A stretch of 22,854 nucleotides of DNA from assembly GCA_900757715.1 (NCBI GenBank), contig CAAEOZ010000259.1:1-22854 (forward strand), written 5' to 3'. The notes beneath the pieces are model-generated. The model had not been told where the DNA came from and did no database searches. It saw nothing but the letters and a program-made list of their open reading frames with translations. The position numbers were made by a program, and so were the translations under genes. The DNA is from an uncultured Veillonella sp. Its GTDB lineage: Bacteria; Bacillota; Negativicutes; Veillonellales; Veillonellaceae. Numbering within the stretch: the stretch's first letter is position 1; each line of letters opens with the position of its first letter. This document shows positions 15,211 to 22,845 of the stretch, piece after piece.

Positions 15211-15428
15211 AACGTATGAAAGTGAGACTTTCATCAAAACAGATCGGACTATATTGCACTGCGTATCGGATTGAGATAAAAACAGAGGTCTCTTGCGGTT
15301 GAAGCATCTGATAGTGCACTATACTCATTTGCTGCGGCAAATGGCACACAAACTAGGAACGGCAAAATTTGATAGCGCATTTTTGCGCCCATTTGACGAG
15401 ACGCTAGTATAATAGCGCCTTTTTCTTT
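15211..15428 (+). ncRNA. Strongly structured leader or small RNA upstream of RNase J, about 218 nt
   Basis: Successive helices fill the region. ATGAAAGT/ACTTTCAT forms 15216-15234. A long rod has 15247-15260 pairing with 15313-15326 (12 of 14 positions), continued by ATCGGAT 15265-15271 with ATCTGAT 15306-15312 (one G-U). CATTTGC-TGCG-GCAAATG forms 15326-15343. GCGCA-TTTT-TGCGC forms 15375-15388. CGCTA-GTATAA-TAGCG forms 15402-15417, followed by a T-rich run. The promoter starts just before the first hairpin. This accounts for most of the 395-base gap between the DUF805 gene and RNase J. It lacks the conserved T-box sequence and does not resemble tmRNA, RNase P, SRP or 6S RNA ends. Confidence 0.6.
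15402..15428 (+). terminator. Terminator-like hairpin (possible attenuator) before RNase J
   Basis: CGCTA at 15402-15406 pairs with TAGCG at 15413-15417, followed by CC and then TTTTTCTTT. The 5-bp stem is modest, so partial read-through into the RNase J gene is plausible. No second promoter was seen between here and the gene. Confidence 0.55.
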
Positions 15429-15481
15429 GTGTGACATTTCCTCGTGGCATAGATCAATTCAAGTGATAGGTGAGAAAAACT

Positions 15482-17644
15482 ATGTTAAATAAATTAATGA
15501 ACAAAATTTTAGGAGGAACTGTGAATACAACAGATAATCAGGTTACTGCGCAAGTGAAAGCAGAACCGACAGTAGCAAAAAACGCTACTCTTACAGCTGC
15601 GACTGAAGGCGAGCAAAAACAAACGCGTCGCCGTACAAATACACGCCGCCCTGCTGGCGAAGGTCGTACGCGTCAACAAACAGCTGGTGAAGGTGCAACA
15701 CGCCAACGCCGATCTACAAATACTCGTACAAGTGCGAATAGTGGTCGTACTAATACGACTCGCCGTACAAATACACGCCGCAATGCGGAACAAGGTGAAG
15801 GTCAAGAACGCAAAACTCGCCAAACTCGTGCACCGCGTGGTGAAAATACACGTAATGCGCGTACTAATAATGGTCGCAATGGCCAAAATGGTCAGAACCG
15901 CAATAATAACCGCCCAAATAACCGTTCTACGGGTTGGAATAATCAAGAGGAACAAGTAGAATTAGTCGGTCGTACGCCAAATGGCGCCAACAAGGGCAAA
16001 TTCCAAATCATCCCACTAGGTGGCCTTGGTGAAATTGGTAAAAATATGACCATCTTCCAATACGAGGACGAAATCATCGTTCTTGATTCAGGACTTGCAT
16101 TCCCTAGTGAAGATATGCTTGGCGTAGATATCGTTATTCCTGACATGAGCTATATTATCGAGAATAAAGACCGCGTGAAAGCTGTCGTAATTACTCATGG
16201 TCATGAGGACCATATCGGCTCCTTGGCGTACCTAATGAAAGAAATCAGTTGCCCAGTATATGCAACAAATCTTGTTTGCGGCTTAATTGAAGGCAAGTTT
16301 AAAGAACATAAGGTATCTCCAAAATGTCTTCGTACGATTGCCGCAGGCGATGAAGTTCAAATTGGTCAAGTGACTGTTGGTTTTATCCAAACAAATCACT
16401 CCATTCCTGACTCCTGCGCTGTATATTTTGATACACCAATCGGTACTATACTTCATACAGGGGACTTTAAAATCGACCAAACTCCAGTTGATGGCCGTTT
16501 GATGGATATGCACAAATTTGCTGAGCTTGGCAACAAAGGCGTATTAGCGCTATTATCGGACTCTACAAATGTAGAAAAACCAGGCACTACCGGATCTGAA
16601 AGTTCCGTAGGTCCTGCGATTAAACAAGCCGTTGGAGAAGCGAAGGGACGCGTTGTTCTGGCAACATTTGCATCCAACGTATCCCGTATTCAACAAGCTA
16701 TTGATGCAGCGGTTATGTTCAACCGTAAGGTTGTAGTTATGGGCCGTAGCATGGTCAATGTTACAGAAATTGCCCAAGAGCGCGGATACTTGAATATTCC
16801 ACCAAATACAATCATCGACGTTGATGTAATGCACAATTACACAGATGACCAAATCATGATCTTAACGACTGGTTCTCAAGGTGAACCGATGGCAGGCTTG
16901 TCCCGTATGGCAACAAGCAACCATCGCACTGTAGAATTGGCTCCGAATGATACTGTTATCATCTCTGCTACACCAATTCCAGGCAACGAAGGTGCTGTAG
17001 GTAGAACTATCGATAACTTGCTTCGTTTAGGTTGTAATGTGGTATACGGTAAAGACCGTGGTATCCACGTATCTGGTCATGCGAGCCAAGAAGAGCTTAA
17101 AACAATGCTTAACCTTGTCCGTCCAGAATACTTCATCCCGGTTCATGGTGAGTACCGCATGTTGCGTCGTCATGGTGAACTCGGTGTTGCTATGGGTGTA
17201 GATCCTAAGAAGGTCCTTATTGGCGACAATGGTCAAATCTTTGAATTCGATAAAGATGGTGGTCGCAAAGGTGGCCGCGTACAAGCTGGCGCTATCTTCG
17301 TTGATGGCCTTGGTGTTGGTGACGTAGGTAATATCGTTATCCGTGACCGTCAACAATTGGCACAAGAAGGTATGGTTATCGTCGTTATGGCGATGGACAA
17401 AGCTTCCGGTACTATCGTAGCTGGTCCAGACCTCGTATCTCGTGGCTTCGTATACGTTCGTGATGCAGAAGAACTCATGCTTGCTGCAGAACGCCGTGTA
17501 GAACAAGTTCTTGAAGATTGCGAAATGCAACGCATCAAAGACTGGACAACAATTAAACAAAACGTGCGCGATGCATTGGGTAAATTCTTCTATGATAAAA
17601 CCCGTCGTCGTCCTATGATCTTGCCGATTATTCAAGATGTATAA
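15482..17644 (+). CDS. rnj: Ribonuclease J with a long basic N-terminal extension
   Basis: RNase J is a metal-dependent 5'-3' exo- and endoribonuclease central to mRNA decay and rRNA maturation in Firmicutes. From ATG 15482 the protein has 720 residues, against about 555 for the usual form. The catalytic beta-lactamase/beta-CASP core starts near 173 (KFQIIPLGGLGEIGKNMT) and has the metal motif HGHEDH at 239-244. Later motifs are HTGDFKID, ALLSDSTN, SGHASQEEL and PVHGEYRML. Residues about 45-158 are low complexity: Arg, Thr, Asn, Gly and Gln, disordered and basic. Starts: GGTGAG precedes ATG 15482; an in-frame GTG at 15470 is less likely; AGGAGG at 15511-15516 precedes an in-frame GTG at 15521, so a second, shorter form is possible. 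Confidence 0.92.
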   Translation: MLNKLMNKILGGTVNTTDNQVTAQVKAEPTVAKNATLTAATEGEQKQTRRRTNTRRPAGEGRTRQQTAGEGATRQRRSTNTRTSANSGRTNTTRRTNTRRNAEQGEGQERKTRQTRAPRGENTRNARTNNGRNGQNGQNRNNNRPNNRSTGWNNQEEQVELVGRTPNGANKGKFQIIPLGGLGEIGKNMTIFQYEDEIIVLDSGLAFPSEDMLGVDIVIPDMSYIIENKDRVKAVVITHGHEDHIGSLAYLMKEISCPVYATNLVCGLIEGKFKEHKVSPKCLRTIAAGDEVQIGQVTVGFIQTNHSIPDSCAVYFDTPIGTILHTGDFKIDQTPVDGRLMDMHKFAELGNKGVLALLSDSTNVEKPGTTGSESSVGPAIKQAVGEAKGRVVLATFASNVSRIQQAIDAAVMFNRKVVVMGRSMVNVTEIAQERGYLNIPPNTIIDVDVMHNYTDDQIMILTTGSQGEPMAGLSRMATSNHRTVELAPNDTVIISATPIPGNEGAVGRTIDNLLRLGCNVVYGKDRGIHVSGHASQEELKTMLNLVRPEYFIPVHGEYRMLRRHGELGVAMGVDPKKVLIGDNGQIFEFDKDGGRKGGRVQAGAIFVDGLGVGDVGNIVIRDRQQLAQEGMVIVVMAMDKASGTIVAGPDLVSRGFVYVRDAEELMLAAERRVEQVLEDCEMQRIKDWTTIKQNVRDALGKFFYDKTRRRPMILPIIQDV
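15629..15781 (+). repeat. Two identical 21-bp direct repeats inside the RNase J extension
   Basis: The same 21 bases occur at 15629-15649 and 15761-15781, both in frame and both encoding RRTNTRR. They show that the low-complexity extension grew at least in part by duplication or recombination. Confidence 0.8.
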
Positions 17645-17659
17645 TCTTATATAATACAG

Positions 17660-17691
17660 AAAAGTACCGCACCTCAAGGTGTGGTACTTTT
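17660..17691 (+). terminator. Intrinsic terminator after RNase J
   Basis: A 15-bp stem, AAAAGTACCGCACCT at 17660-17674 with AGGTGTGGTACTTTT at 17677-17691 (one G-U), has a two-base gap at the tip, so a few apical pairs must open. The A-run and T-run make it potentially bidirectional. Confidence 0.9.
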
Positions 17692-17762
17692 GGCATTTTG
17701 AAAGAGAAATAAAAACTACCATTAATAGCATTGCTATCGCATTCGTCTACTATATGGGGTAT

Positions 17763-17791
17763 TTGAAGTTACCCTTTTAAACTGTTATAAT
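17763..17791 (+). promoter_or_regulatory. Sigma-A-type promoter of the yybS-gdpP-rplI-dnaB block
   Basis: TTGAAG at 17763-17768 and a perfect TATAAT at 17786-17791 are separated by 17 bases, about 47 bases before the first start codon. Confidence 0.82.
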
Positions 17792-17837
17792 TAAAAGATA
17801 CCAATTAATATATCTTCTTATGTAAGAATGGTGATTT

Positions 17838-18797
17838 ATGAATAAAACAAATACAAGAGCGATGGTGGAAACTGCATTTGTATCGACCATCGTTGCTATG
17901 TTGACTATAATTGGGGCAGTCATGCCGTTTACAGCTTTTCTAGCAACTATGGTAGCTCCAGCAGGTGTTTCTATCATTGGTATCCGTTGGGGTAGTAGAT
18001 ATAGCTGTACTTCCTCAATAGTAGCCTTCATGTTAGTAACACTCTTTCTTGGTCCATTAATTGCTATGTCTACAATCTTAATATATTCATTGCCGAGTAT
18101 ATTTTTGGGTGAAGCTTTTAGAGCAAACTGGTCTTTTAGAAAGTTAATATTAGTGCCTGCCGCTGTATTGCTTGGTATGGGCCTCTTACAATTGGTGGTT
18201 GCTAATAGTTTTGCATCTGTAGATTTTATTACCTTAGGACAAAATGTAAATAATGAGTTAAAAGAAGCTATGATTGAGTCTATACGACAACAATCGGCAC
18301 CGCAAGAACAGATTGATACGATGATTCAGCAACTCAATTATTCATTTGCTCAGGCAGAACGTATGATGTTGTCATTGTGGTTCTGTGCGTGCTCTGTCAT
18401 AACGTACATCATGGCTAAATTAGTATCTTATATTGGCCGTCGGACTAATACAGTTCATAGAGAATTACCGCCAATGGCTACATGGCGTATGCCAATTTGG
18501 GGTGCTGGTATTTTAGCTATAGGGATTATTATTATTTATGGATTATCCTATATTGGATATGATAATAGTTTGCTTAAAGACATCGGGATGAATATTGCTT
18601 TTGTAGGTTCTTTTATTTGCTTAATTAATGGTATTACCTGTTTAATGGCAGTTATGAAAACTTACGGAGTAAATGGGTTCTTTCAATTTTTAATTCTTTT
18701 TTTCTTATATATAATGAGTCCTTATGGTCTTGTTTTTTATGGTATTATTGATATGTTTTTAGATATGCGAGCACGTTTCGAAAAACGTAGCTCTTAA
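17838..18797 (+). CDS. DUF2232 (YybS-like) multi-pass membrane protein
   Basis: The function is unknown. The 319-residue protein has about eight predicted membrane segments, with a polar middle part at about 125-175 rich in Gln/Glu (NNELKEAMIESIRQQSAPQEQIDTMIQQLNYSF). It resembles the DUF2232/YybS family in its N-terminal VETAFVSTIVAMLTIIGAVMPFTAFLATMVAPAGVSIIGIRWG, which recalls the ECF transporter S-component fold. The assignment is strengthened by gene order: in Bacillus subtilis yybS precedes yybT (gdpP), rplI and dnaC, exactly as here. The ribosome-binding site is weak (GGTGAT). The gene is first in its operon, with gdpP starting 17 bases after its stop. Confidence 0.82.
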   Translation: MNKTNTRAMVETAFVSTIVAMLTIIGAVMPFTAFLATMVAPAGVSIIGIRWGSRYSCTSSIVAFMLVTLFLGPLIAMSTILIYSLPSIFLGEAFRANWSFRKLILVPAAVLLGMGLLQLVVANSFASVDFITLGQNVNNELKEAMIESIRQQSAPQEQIDTMIQQLNYSFAQAERMMLSLWFCACSVITYIMAKLVSYIGRRTNTVHRELPPMATWRMPIWGAGILAIGIIIIYGLSYIGYDNSLLKDIGMNIAFVGSFICLINGITCLMAVMKTYGVNGFFQFLILFFLYIMSPYGLVFYGIIDMFLDMRARFEKRSS

Positions 18798-18814
18798 TAA
18801 GAAAGGAGGCCGTT

Positions 18815-20842
18815 ATGAAATCCTTTCAACGGAGATGGAAAGGTTTAGAAATTACCATTGTTGCCGTTCTCGTATTATTGCTATTATTGTTGGCCTATTT
18901 AAATTGGGCTATTGCGATTTTAGCATTAATTATTGTAGTAGCGGCGTATTTGATTAATTATAATACCCTTCATAACCGGCGTCGTTTAGCAAGAGAACAG
19001 TTTAGTGCGATGATGAAGAATGTCACACAAGCTTCTAACTTTGCTTTACAAAATTTGCCAATGGGGATTGTTCTTGTTAATAAACAAGGTACATTGGTGT
19101 GGAATAACAGTGTTTTTGCTGACTGGGTTAAGGTGGATTGGAATAAGCTTCAAAAAATGTCTGCGTTGTTACCTGGTTTCCGTATCGATAAAATCTGGGG
19201 TAAGTCCGGATATATGACGGAAAAATATGAAAATCGATACTTCCAAATTATTTATAAATTTATCGATCCTCGGGATACGCGATCAGATATTGATAGTGAA
19301 GATGAACTTGCGGAACATGCAGTGATGGCATTGTACTTCAAGGACATTACAGACCTAGAAAAAGCCCGTATTAAAGCGGAAGAGGGACAGCCTGTATGGG
19401 GCATGATTCAGATTGATAATCTCGAAGAATTGACAAAAGGTCTTAGTGATCGTGAGTATACTAGTATTTGGACAGATATAAATAATATCATCATGGATGA
19501 AATTGACCGCTACGAAGGTTTTATTCGTAACTTCCAAGATGATATGTATACCTTTGCCATTTCTCGTGGTGCGCTTCATGAGATGGAGGAAGATGGTTTT
19601 AAAGTGCTCGAACGAATCCGCAAATTACCATCTCCTCGTCAAGTACCAGCTACGATTTCCATTGGTATTAGTGAAAATGTAGGCTCTGTGAAAGATGTAT
19701 CTGGCCGTGCTCGTGCAGCCTTAGATATCGCATTAGGTCGCGGTGGTGACCAAGTGTGTATTATGGATGGTGAAAGTACGCGCTTCTTTGGCGGTAATAC
19801 AGCAGGCGTTGAGAAGAATACGCGCGTTCGTGCTCGTGTTGTATCTCAAGCTATACATGAGCTTATGATTGATTCCGATAAGATTCTTATCATGGGGCAT
19901 CAACGCGAAGACTACGATGCTTTAGGCGGTATTATTGGTGTAGCCGCCATTGCTCGAGCACTTGGTAAAGACGTGCGCATTGCGCTTTCAAAAGAAACTA
20001 GCGCCATCGATAAAATGGTGAATGTTCTTAACGAGTCAGAGTTCTGGCAAGAGAATATTATTACTGCAGAAGCTGCAAGAGTATGGGTAGATGCGAATAC
20101 GCTCACTGTCGTGTGTGATACGCACCGTCAAGAAATGGTAGCGGCTCAAGAGGCGCTTGAAATTTCTGAACGACGCATCGTTATCGACCATCACCGTCGT
20201 GCAGCAGACTTTGTGGAAAATCCATTGCTTACCTATTTGGAACCAACTGCATCGTCCACATCTGAACTCGTAACAGAGCTTGTACAATATGCAGGGGTTC
20301 CTGTGAAGCTTTCAAAAGCGGAAGCCACAGGTATCTATGCAGGTATCGTATTAGATACAAAGAACTTTATCCAACAAACTGGTGCGCGTACCTTCGAGGC
20401 AGCAGCATTCTTGCGCCGTGCAGGAGCGGATATCGACAGAGTTAAACAATTATTTATTGAAACCTTCGATTCTATCCAATTGCGTGCTAAAATGGTATTT
20501 GAAGCAAGTCGTACTGAAGGGATTGCTATTTCCGTAGCACCTGAAGGTTTGAAGGATATGATGGCGTTGGCTGCACAAAGTGCGGACATGCTCATCAGTA
20601 ATGAAGATATTGAAGCAGCCTTTGTACTATATTCCTTGAATGACGGCGGTATCGGCGTCAGCGCTCGATCCAAAGGCAAGGTAAACGTACAAGTTGTAAT
20701 GGAAGCCTTGGGTGGTGGCGGTCACAGAACTGTGGCGGGTGCTCAATTACAAGGTATGACCGTAGAGGAAGCAAAGCAGGCCATCTTGGAGCATGCTCTT
20801 GATGCGCTTCATTCCGCAGAACAAGAGGAGGAACAACAATGA
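18815..20842 (+). CDS. gdpP: Cyclic-di-AMP phosphodiesterase GdpP
   Basis: GdpP is a membrane-bound enzyme that hydrolyses c-di-AMP, which controls osmotic balance, cell-wall stress and beta-lactam tolerance. The 675-residue protein has the full architecture: two membrane helices at about 13-29 and 31-47, a PAS-like domain at about 70-180, a degenerate GGDEF domain at about 195-325 (the GGDEF site reads RNFQDDMYTF), a DHH domain with GHQREDYDALGG at 361-372, CDTHR at 434-438 and IDHHRRAADF at 457-466, and a C-terminal DHHA1 domain with GGGGHRTVAGA. The metal-binding Asp and His residues are present, so it should be active. AAAGGAGG precedes the ATG, and the stop overlaps rplI by four bases. 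Confidence 0.95.
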   Translation: MKSFQRRWKGLEITIVAVLVLLLLLLAYLNWAIAILALIIVVAAYLINYNTLHNRRRLAREQFSAMMKNVTQASNFALQNLPMGIVLVNKQGTLVWNNSVFADWVKVDWNKLQKMSALLPGFRIDKIWGKSGYMTEKYENRYFQIIYKFIDPRDTRSDIDSEDELAEHAVMALYFKDITDLEKARIKAEEGQPVWGMIQIDNLEELTKGLSDREYTSIWTDINNIIMDEIDRYEGFIRNFQDDMYTFAISRGALHEMEEDGFKVLERIRKLPSPRQVPATISIGISENVGSVKDVSGRARAALDIALGRGGDQVCIMDGESTRFFGGNTAGVEKNTRVRARVVSQAIHELMIDSDKILIMGHQREDYDALGGIIGVAAIARALGKDVRIALSKETSAIDKMVNVLNESEFWQENIITAEAARVWVDANTLTVVCDTHRQEMVAAQEALEISERRIVIDHHRRAADFVENPLLTYLEPTASSTSELVTELVQYAGVPVKLSKAEATGIYAGIVLDTKNFIQQTGARTFEAAAFLRRAGADIDRVKQLFIETFDSIQLRAKMVFEASRTEGIAISVAPEGLKDMMALAAQSADMLISNEDIEAAFVLYSLNDGGIGVSARSKGKVNVQVVMEALGGGGHRTVAGAQLQGMTVEEAKQAILEHALDALHSAEQEEEQQ

Positions 20843-21285
20843 AAGTAGTATTGTTAGAAGACGTTAAAAAAGTTGGTAAAAAAGGCGAAATCGTTGAAGT
20901 TAGCGATGCATATGGTCGCAATGTATTGATCAAAAAAGGCCTCGGCCTTGAAGGTACAGCAACTAACGTAAATAATGCGAAACAAAAACAAGAATCCATT
21001 GCTCATAATAAAGCTGTTGCAAATGACGAAGCTAAGATCTTGGCGGCTCAATTGACTAAGGTTGAAGTAACTGTAAAAGTTCGCATGGGCGAAGAAGGCC
21101 GTGTATTCGGATCCGTTACTGCTAAAGATATTTCCGATGCTGCTAAAGCTCAATATAAAGTAGATATCGATAAAAAGAAAATCGAAATCAAAGAACCATT
21201 GAAAACATTGGGCGTACATGACGTATTAGTTCGTGTTCATCCTGAAATTACAAGTACTATCAAGGTTAATGTAGTAGCCGAATAA
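20839..21285 (+). CDS. rplI: 50S ribosomal protein L9
   Basis: L9 binds 23S rRNA near the L1 stalk and supports translational fidelity. The 148-residue protein has the expected length and the conserved N-terminal RNA-binding domain MKVVLLEDVKKVGKKGEIVEVSDAYGRNVLIKKGLG, a charged connecting helix at about 42-75, and the C-terminal domain GEEGRVFGSVTAKDISDA ... VDIDKKKIEIKEPLKTLGVHDVLVRVHPEITSTIKVNVV. AGGAGG precedes the ATG, which overlaps the gdpP stop, so translation is coupled. A 13-bp hairpin follows directly after the stop. Confidence 0.97.
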   Translation: MKVVLLEDVKKVGKKGEIVEVSDAYGRNVLIKKGLGLEGTATNVNNAKQKQESIAHNKAVANDEAKILAAQLTKVEVTVKVRMGEEGRVFGSVTAKDISDAAKAQYKVDIDKKKIEIKEPLKTLGVHDVLVRVHPEITSTIKVNVVAE

Positions 21286-21289
21286 TAGT

Positions 21290-21318
21290 ATTCACCATGC
21301 TCTTTGAGTATGGTGAAT
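21290..21318 (+). terminator. Attenuator-like hairpin between rplI and dnaB
   Basis: ATTCACCATGCTC at 21290-21302 pairs with GAGTATGGTGAAT at 21306-21318 (one G-U, loop TTT), followed by TCTTTTA. The interrupted T-run suggests partial termination, which would lower dnaB expression relative to the ribosomal protein gene. Confidence 0.65.
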
Positions 21319-21354
21319 TCTTTTATCCATAGTGGTTGTGTGAAGGGGATTATC

Positions 21355-22713
21355 ATGGATGTACGCATTCCACCGCATAATCTAGATGCGGAAAAGGCCG
21401 TTTTGGGGGCTTTATTAACTAATGGATCCAATATGGGTGCCGTTGTAGATACGGTGACGAGTATTCTTAAATCTGAAGATTTTTACCGCGATGCACATCG
21501 TATTATTTACGATGCTATTTTAGAAATCGTGCATGCCAATAAGACGGCTGATTTTATCACCGTTGGTGAAGAACTAGACCGTCGTAAGCGCCTTGATGCA
21601 GTAGGTGGTCTTGCTTATATTACATCTCTTGCGAATGAATCGGTTTCCTACAATGTTGAGGAACATGCGAAAATCATCAGTGAGAAAGCTCAGTTGCGCC
21701 GCCTCATCGATGCAGGGAATAAAATCGTAGGCATGACGTATGCTGGCGAAGATGAGCCGACGGCCATTCTCAATAAGGCAGAGCAAATGGTGCTAGATGT
21801 AAGCGGTCAAACTCAGTCTGAATCATCCTTTGCAGCCATTGGTGAAGTGGTTTTATCTAATCTAGATAAACTCAATGCACTGCAACAGCATGATGGTGCT
21901 ATTACAGGTGTGCCAACAGGCTTTAAAGATGTGGATCACATTTTCAACGGCTTACAAAAATCTGACCTTATCCTCGTAGCGGCTCGTCCTGCGATGGGGA
22001 AAACAGCTTTCACCTTGAACATCGCTCAAAACGTAACGATGTTGTACGATAAGACGGTGGCGTTCTTTTCCTTGGAGATGGGCAAGGAACAGCTCGTTGG
22101 TCGTATTTTGTCCTCCGTGGCAGGTGTGAGCTCTGAAAAATTGCGCCGTGCGAACATGGATCCTGCTGACTGGGAAAAGGTTATTGCCGCAGCGGACCGC
22201 ATGAGTAAATCCAAGCTCTTTATCGATGATACGCCGGGTCTTACCGTACAAGATATGCGCTCTAAATTGCGCCGTCTCAAGGTAGAACATGGCCTCGATC
22301 TCGTTATCGTCGATTATATTCAGTTGATGCAAGGTCGAAATGCTGGTAAGGGCAGTGAAAATCGTCAACAAGAGGTGTCCGAAATCTCTCGTAATCTTAA
22401 ACTGATTGCTCGTGAATTTAACGTACCGGTTATCGCTTTGTCTCAGTTATCTCGTAGTGTTGAAAGCAGACCAGACAAACGGCCTGTACTTTCCGACCTT
22501 CGTGAATCTGGTTCCCTAGAACAAGATGCGGATATCGTTATCTTCTTGTACCGCGATAAATATTACGATGAAAACTCCGAAAAAGGGGACAATGCAGAAG
22601 TCCTCATTCGTAAAAACCGTAACGGTTCCGTCGGTACCGTGGAACTCCAATTCGTTGGAGAATTAACACAATTTAGAGACGTAGAATTCCGAGACCTAGG
22701 GCCGGAACAATAA
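21355..22713 (+). CDS. dnaB: Replicative DNA helicase DnaB (DnaC in Bacillus naming)
   Basis: This is the hexameric helicase that unwinds DNA at the replication fork and loads primase. From ATG 21355 the protein has 452 residues, the normal length. The N-terminal domain starts VRIPPHNLDAEKAVLGALL, and the linker lies at about 150-180. The RecA-like ATPase domain has TGVPTGFKDVDHIFNGLQKSDLILVAARPAMGKTAFTLNIA (Walker A ARPAMGKT at 210-217), VIVDYIQLMQG (Walker B) and DLRESGSLEQDADIVIFLYRD. The frame is open to a TTG at 21304, but that codon lies in the hairpin loop above; GAAGGGG 7 bases before 21355 supports the ATG. No intein or insertion is present. Confidence 0.96.
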   Translation: MDVRIPPHNLDAEKAVLGALLTNGSNMGAVVDTVTSILKSEDFYRDAHRIIYDAILEIVHANKTADFITVGEELDRRKRLDAVGGLAYITSLANESVSYNVEEHAKIISEKAQLRRLIDAGNKIVGMTYAGEDEPTAILNKAEQMVLDVSGQTQSESSFAAIGEVVLSNLDKLNALQQHDGAITGVPTGFKDVDHIFNGLQKSDLILVAARPAMGKTAFTLNIAQNVTMLYDKTVAFFSLEMGKEQLVGRILSSVAGVSSEKLRRANMDPADWEKVIAAADRMSKSKLFIDDTPGLTVQDMRSKLRRLKVEHGLDLVIVDYIQLMQGRNAGKGSENRQQEVSEISRNLKLIAREFNVPVIALSQLSRSVESRPDKRPVLSDLRESGSLEQDADIVIFLYRDKYYDENSEKGDNAEVLIRKNRNGSVGTVELQFVGELTQFRDVEFRDLGPEQ

Positions 22714-22719
22714 TGAAAA

Positions 22720-22768
22720 CTATCGTGGGGAGCCCTATATTGATGGGGCCCCGTGACATAGCTACATT
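22720..22768 (+). terminator. Hairpin after dnaB, probable terminator
   Basis: GGGG at 22727-22730 pairs with CCCC at 22749-22752 and CCC at 22733-22735 with GGG at 22745-22747, around a small internal loop. CTAT at 22720-22723 and ATAG at 22758-22761 can close the base. A short T-run (TTTT) follows. Confidence 0.55.
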
Positions 22769-22774
22769 TTAATT

Positions 22775-22845
22775 AAAAAGAAAGGACTATACTTCTTTGC
22801 TCCTCGTGACCTGATGTCGCTGCATAAGTATAGTCCTTTCTTTTT
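22775..22845. repeat. Perfect 20-bp inverted repeat with a 31-base loop, likely bidirectional terminator
   Basis: Positions 22775-22794 (starting AAAAAGAAAGGACTA) are perfectly complementary to 22826-22845 (ending TAGTCCTTTCTTTTT). The A-run and T-run at the ends fit a terminator usable from both sides, for example between convergent genes, but a 31-base loop is unusually long for one. Confidence 0.75.

Noticed and set aside
15216..15302. 28-codon ORF (MKVRLSSKQIGLYC...) at the 5' end of the RNase J leader
   Set aside because: Its ATG lies in a perfect hairpin, only about five bases after the predicted transcription start, with no ribosome-binding site. The helices explain the sequence better. 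A leaderless peptide cannot be fully excluded.
15211..15428. T-box, 6S RNA, tmRNA, SRP or RNase P RNA
   Set aside because: No T-box core (TGGNACCGCG), and none of the conserved segments I know for the others. The 5' and 3' ends do not pair as in 6S RNA.
15509..15955. 148-codon open frame on the - strand opposite the RNase J extension
   Set aside because: A Thr/Ile/Ser/Cys-rich translation that mirrors the repetitive Arg/Thr/Asn codons on the + strand; no ribosome-binding site or recognisable domain.
17027..17731. 234-codon open frame on the - strand opposite RNase J
   Set aside because: It is antisense to the conserved enzyme core, runs through the terminator, has no family resemblance, and is explained by codon bias of the + strand gene.
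21304..21354. Longer DnaB starting at TTG 21304
   Set aside because: The extra 17 residues do not match the family, the TTG lies in a hairpin loop, and the ATG at 21355 has a good ribosome-binding site.
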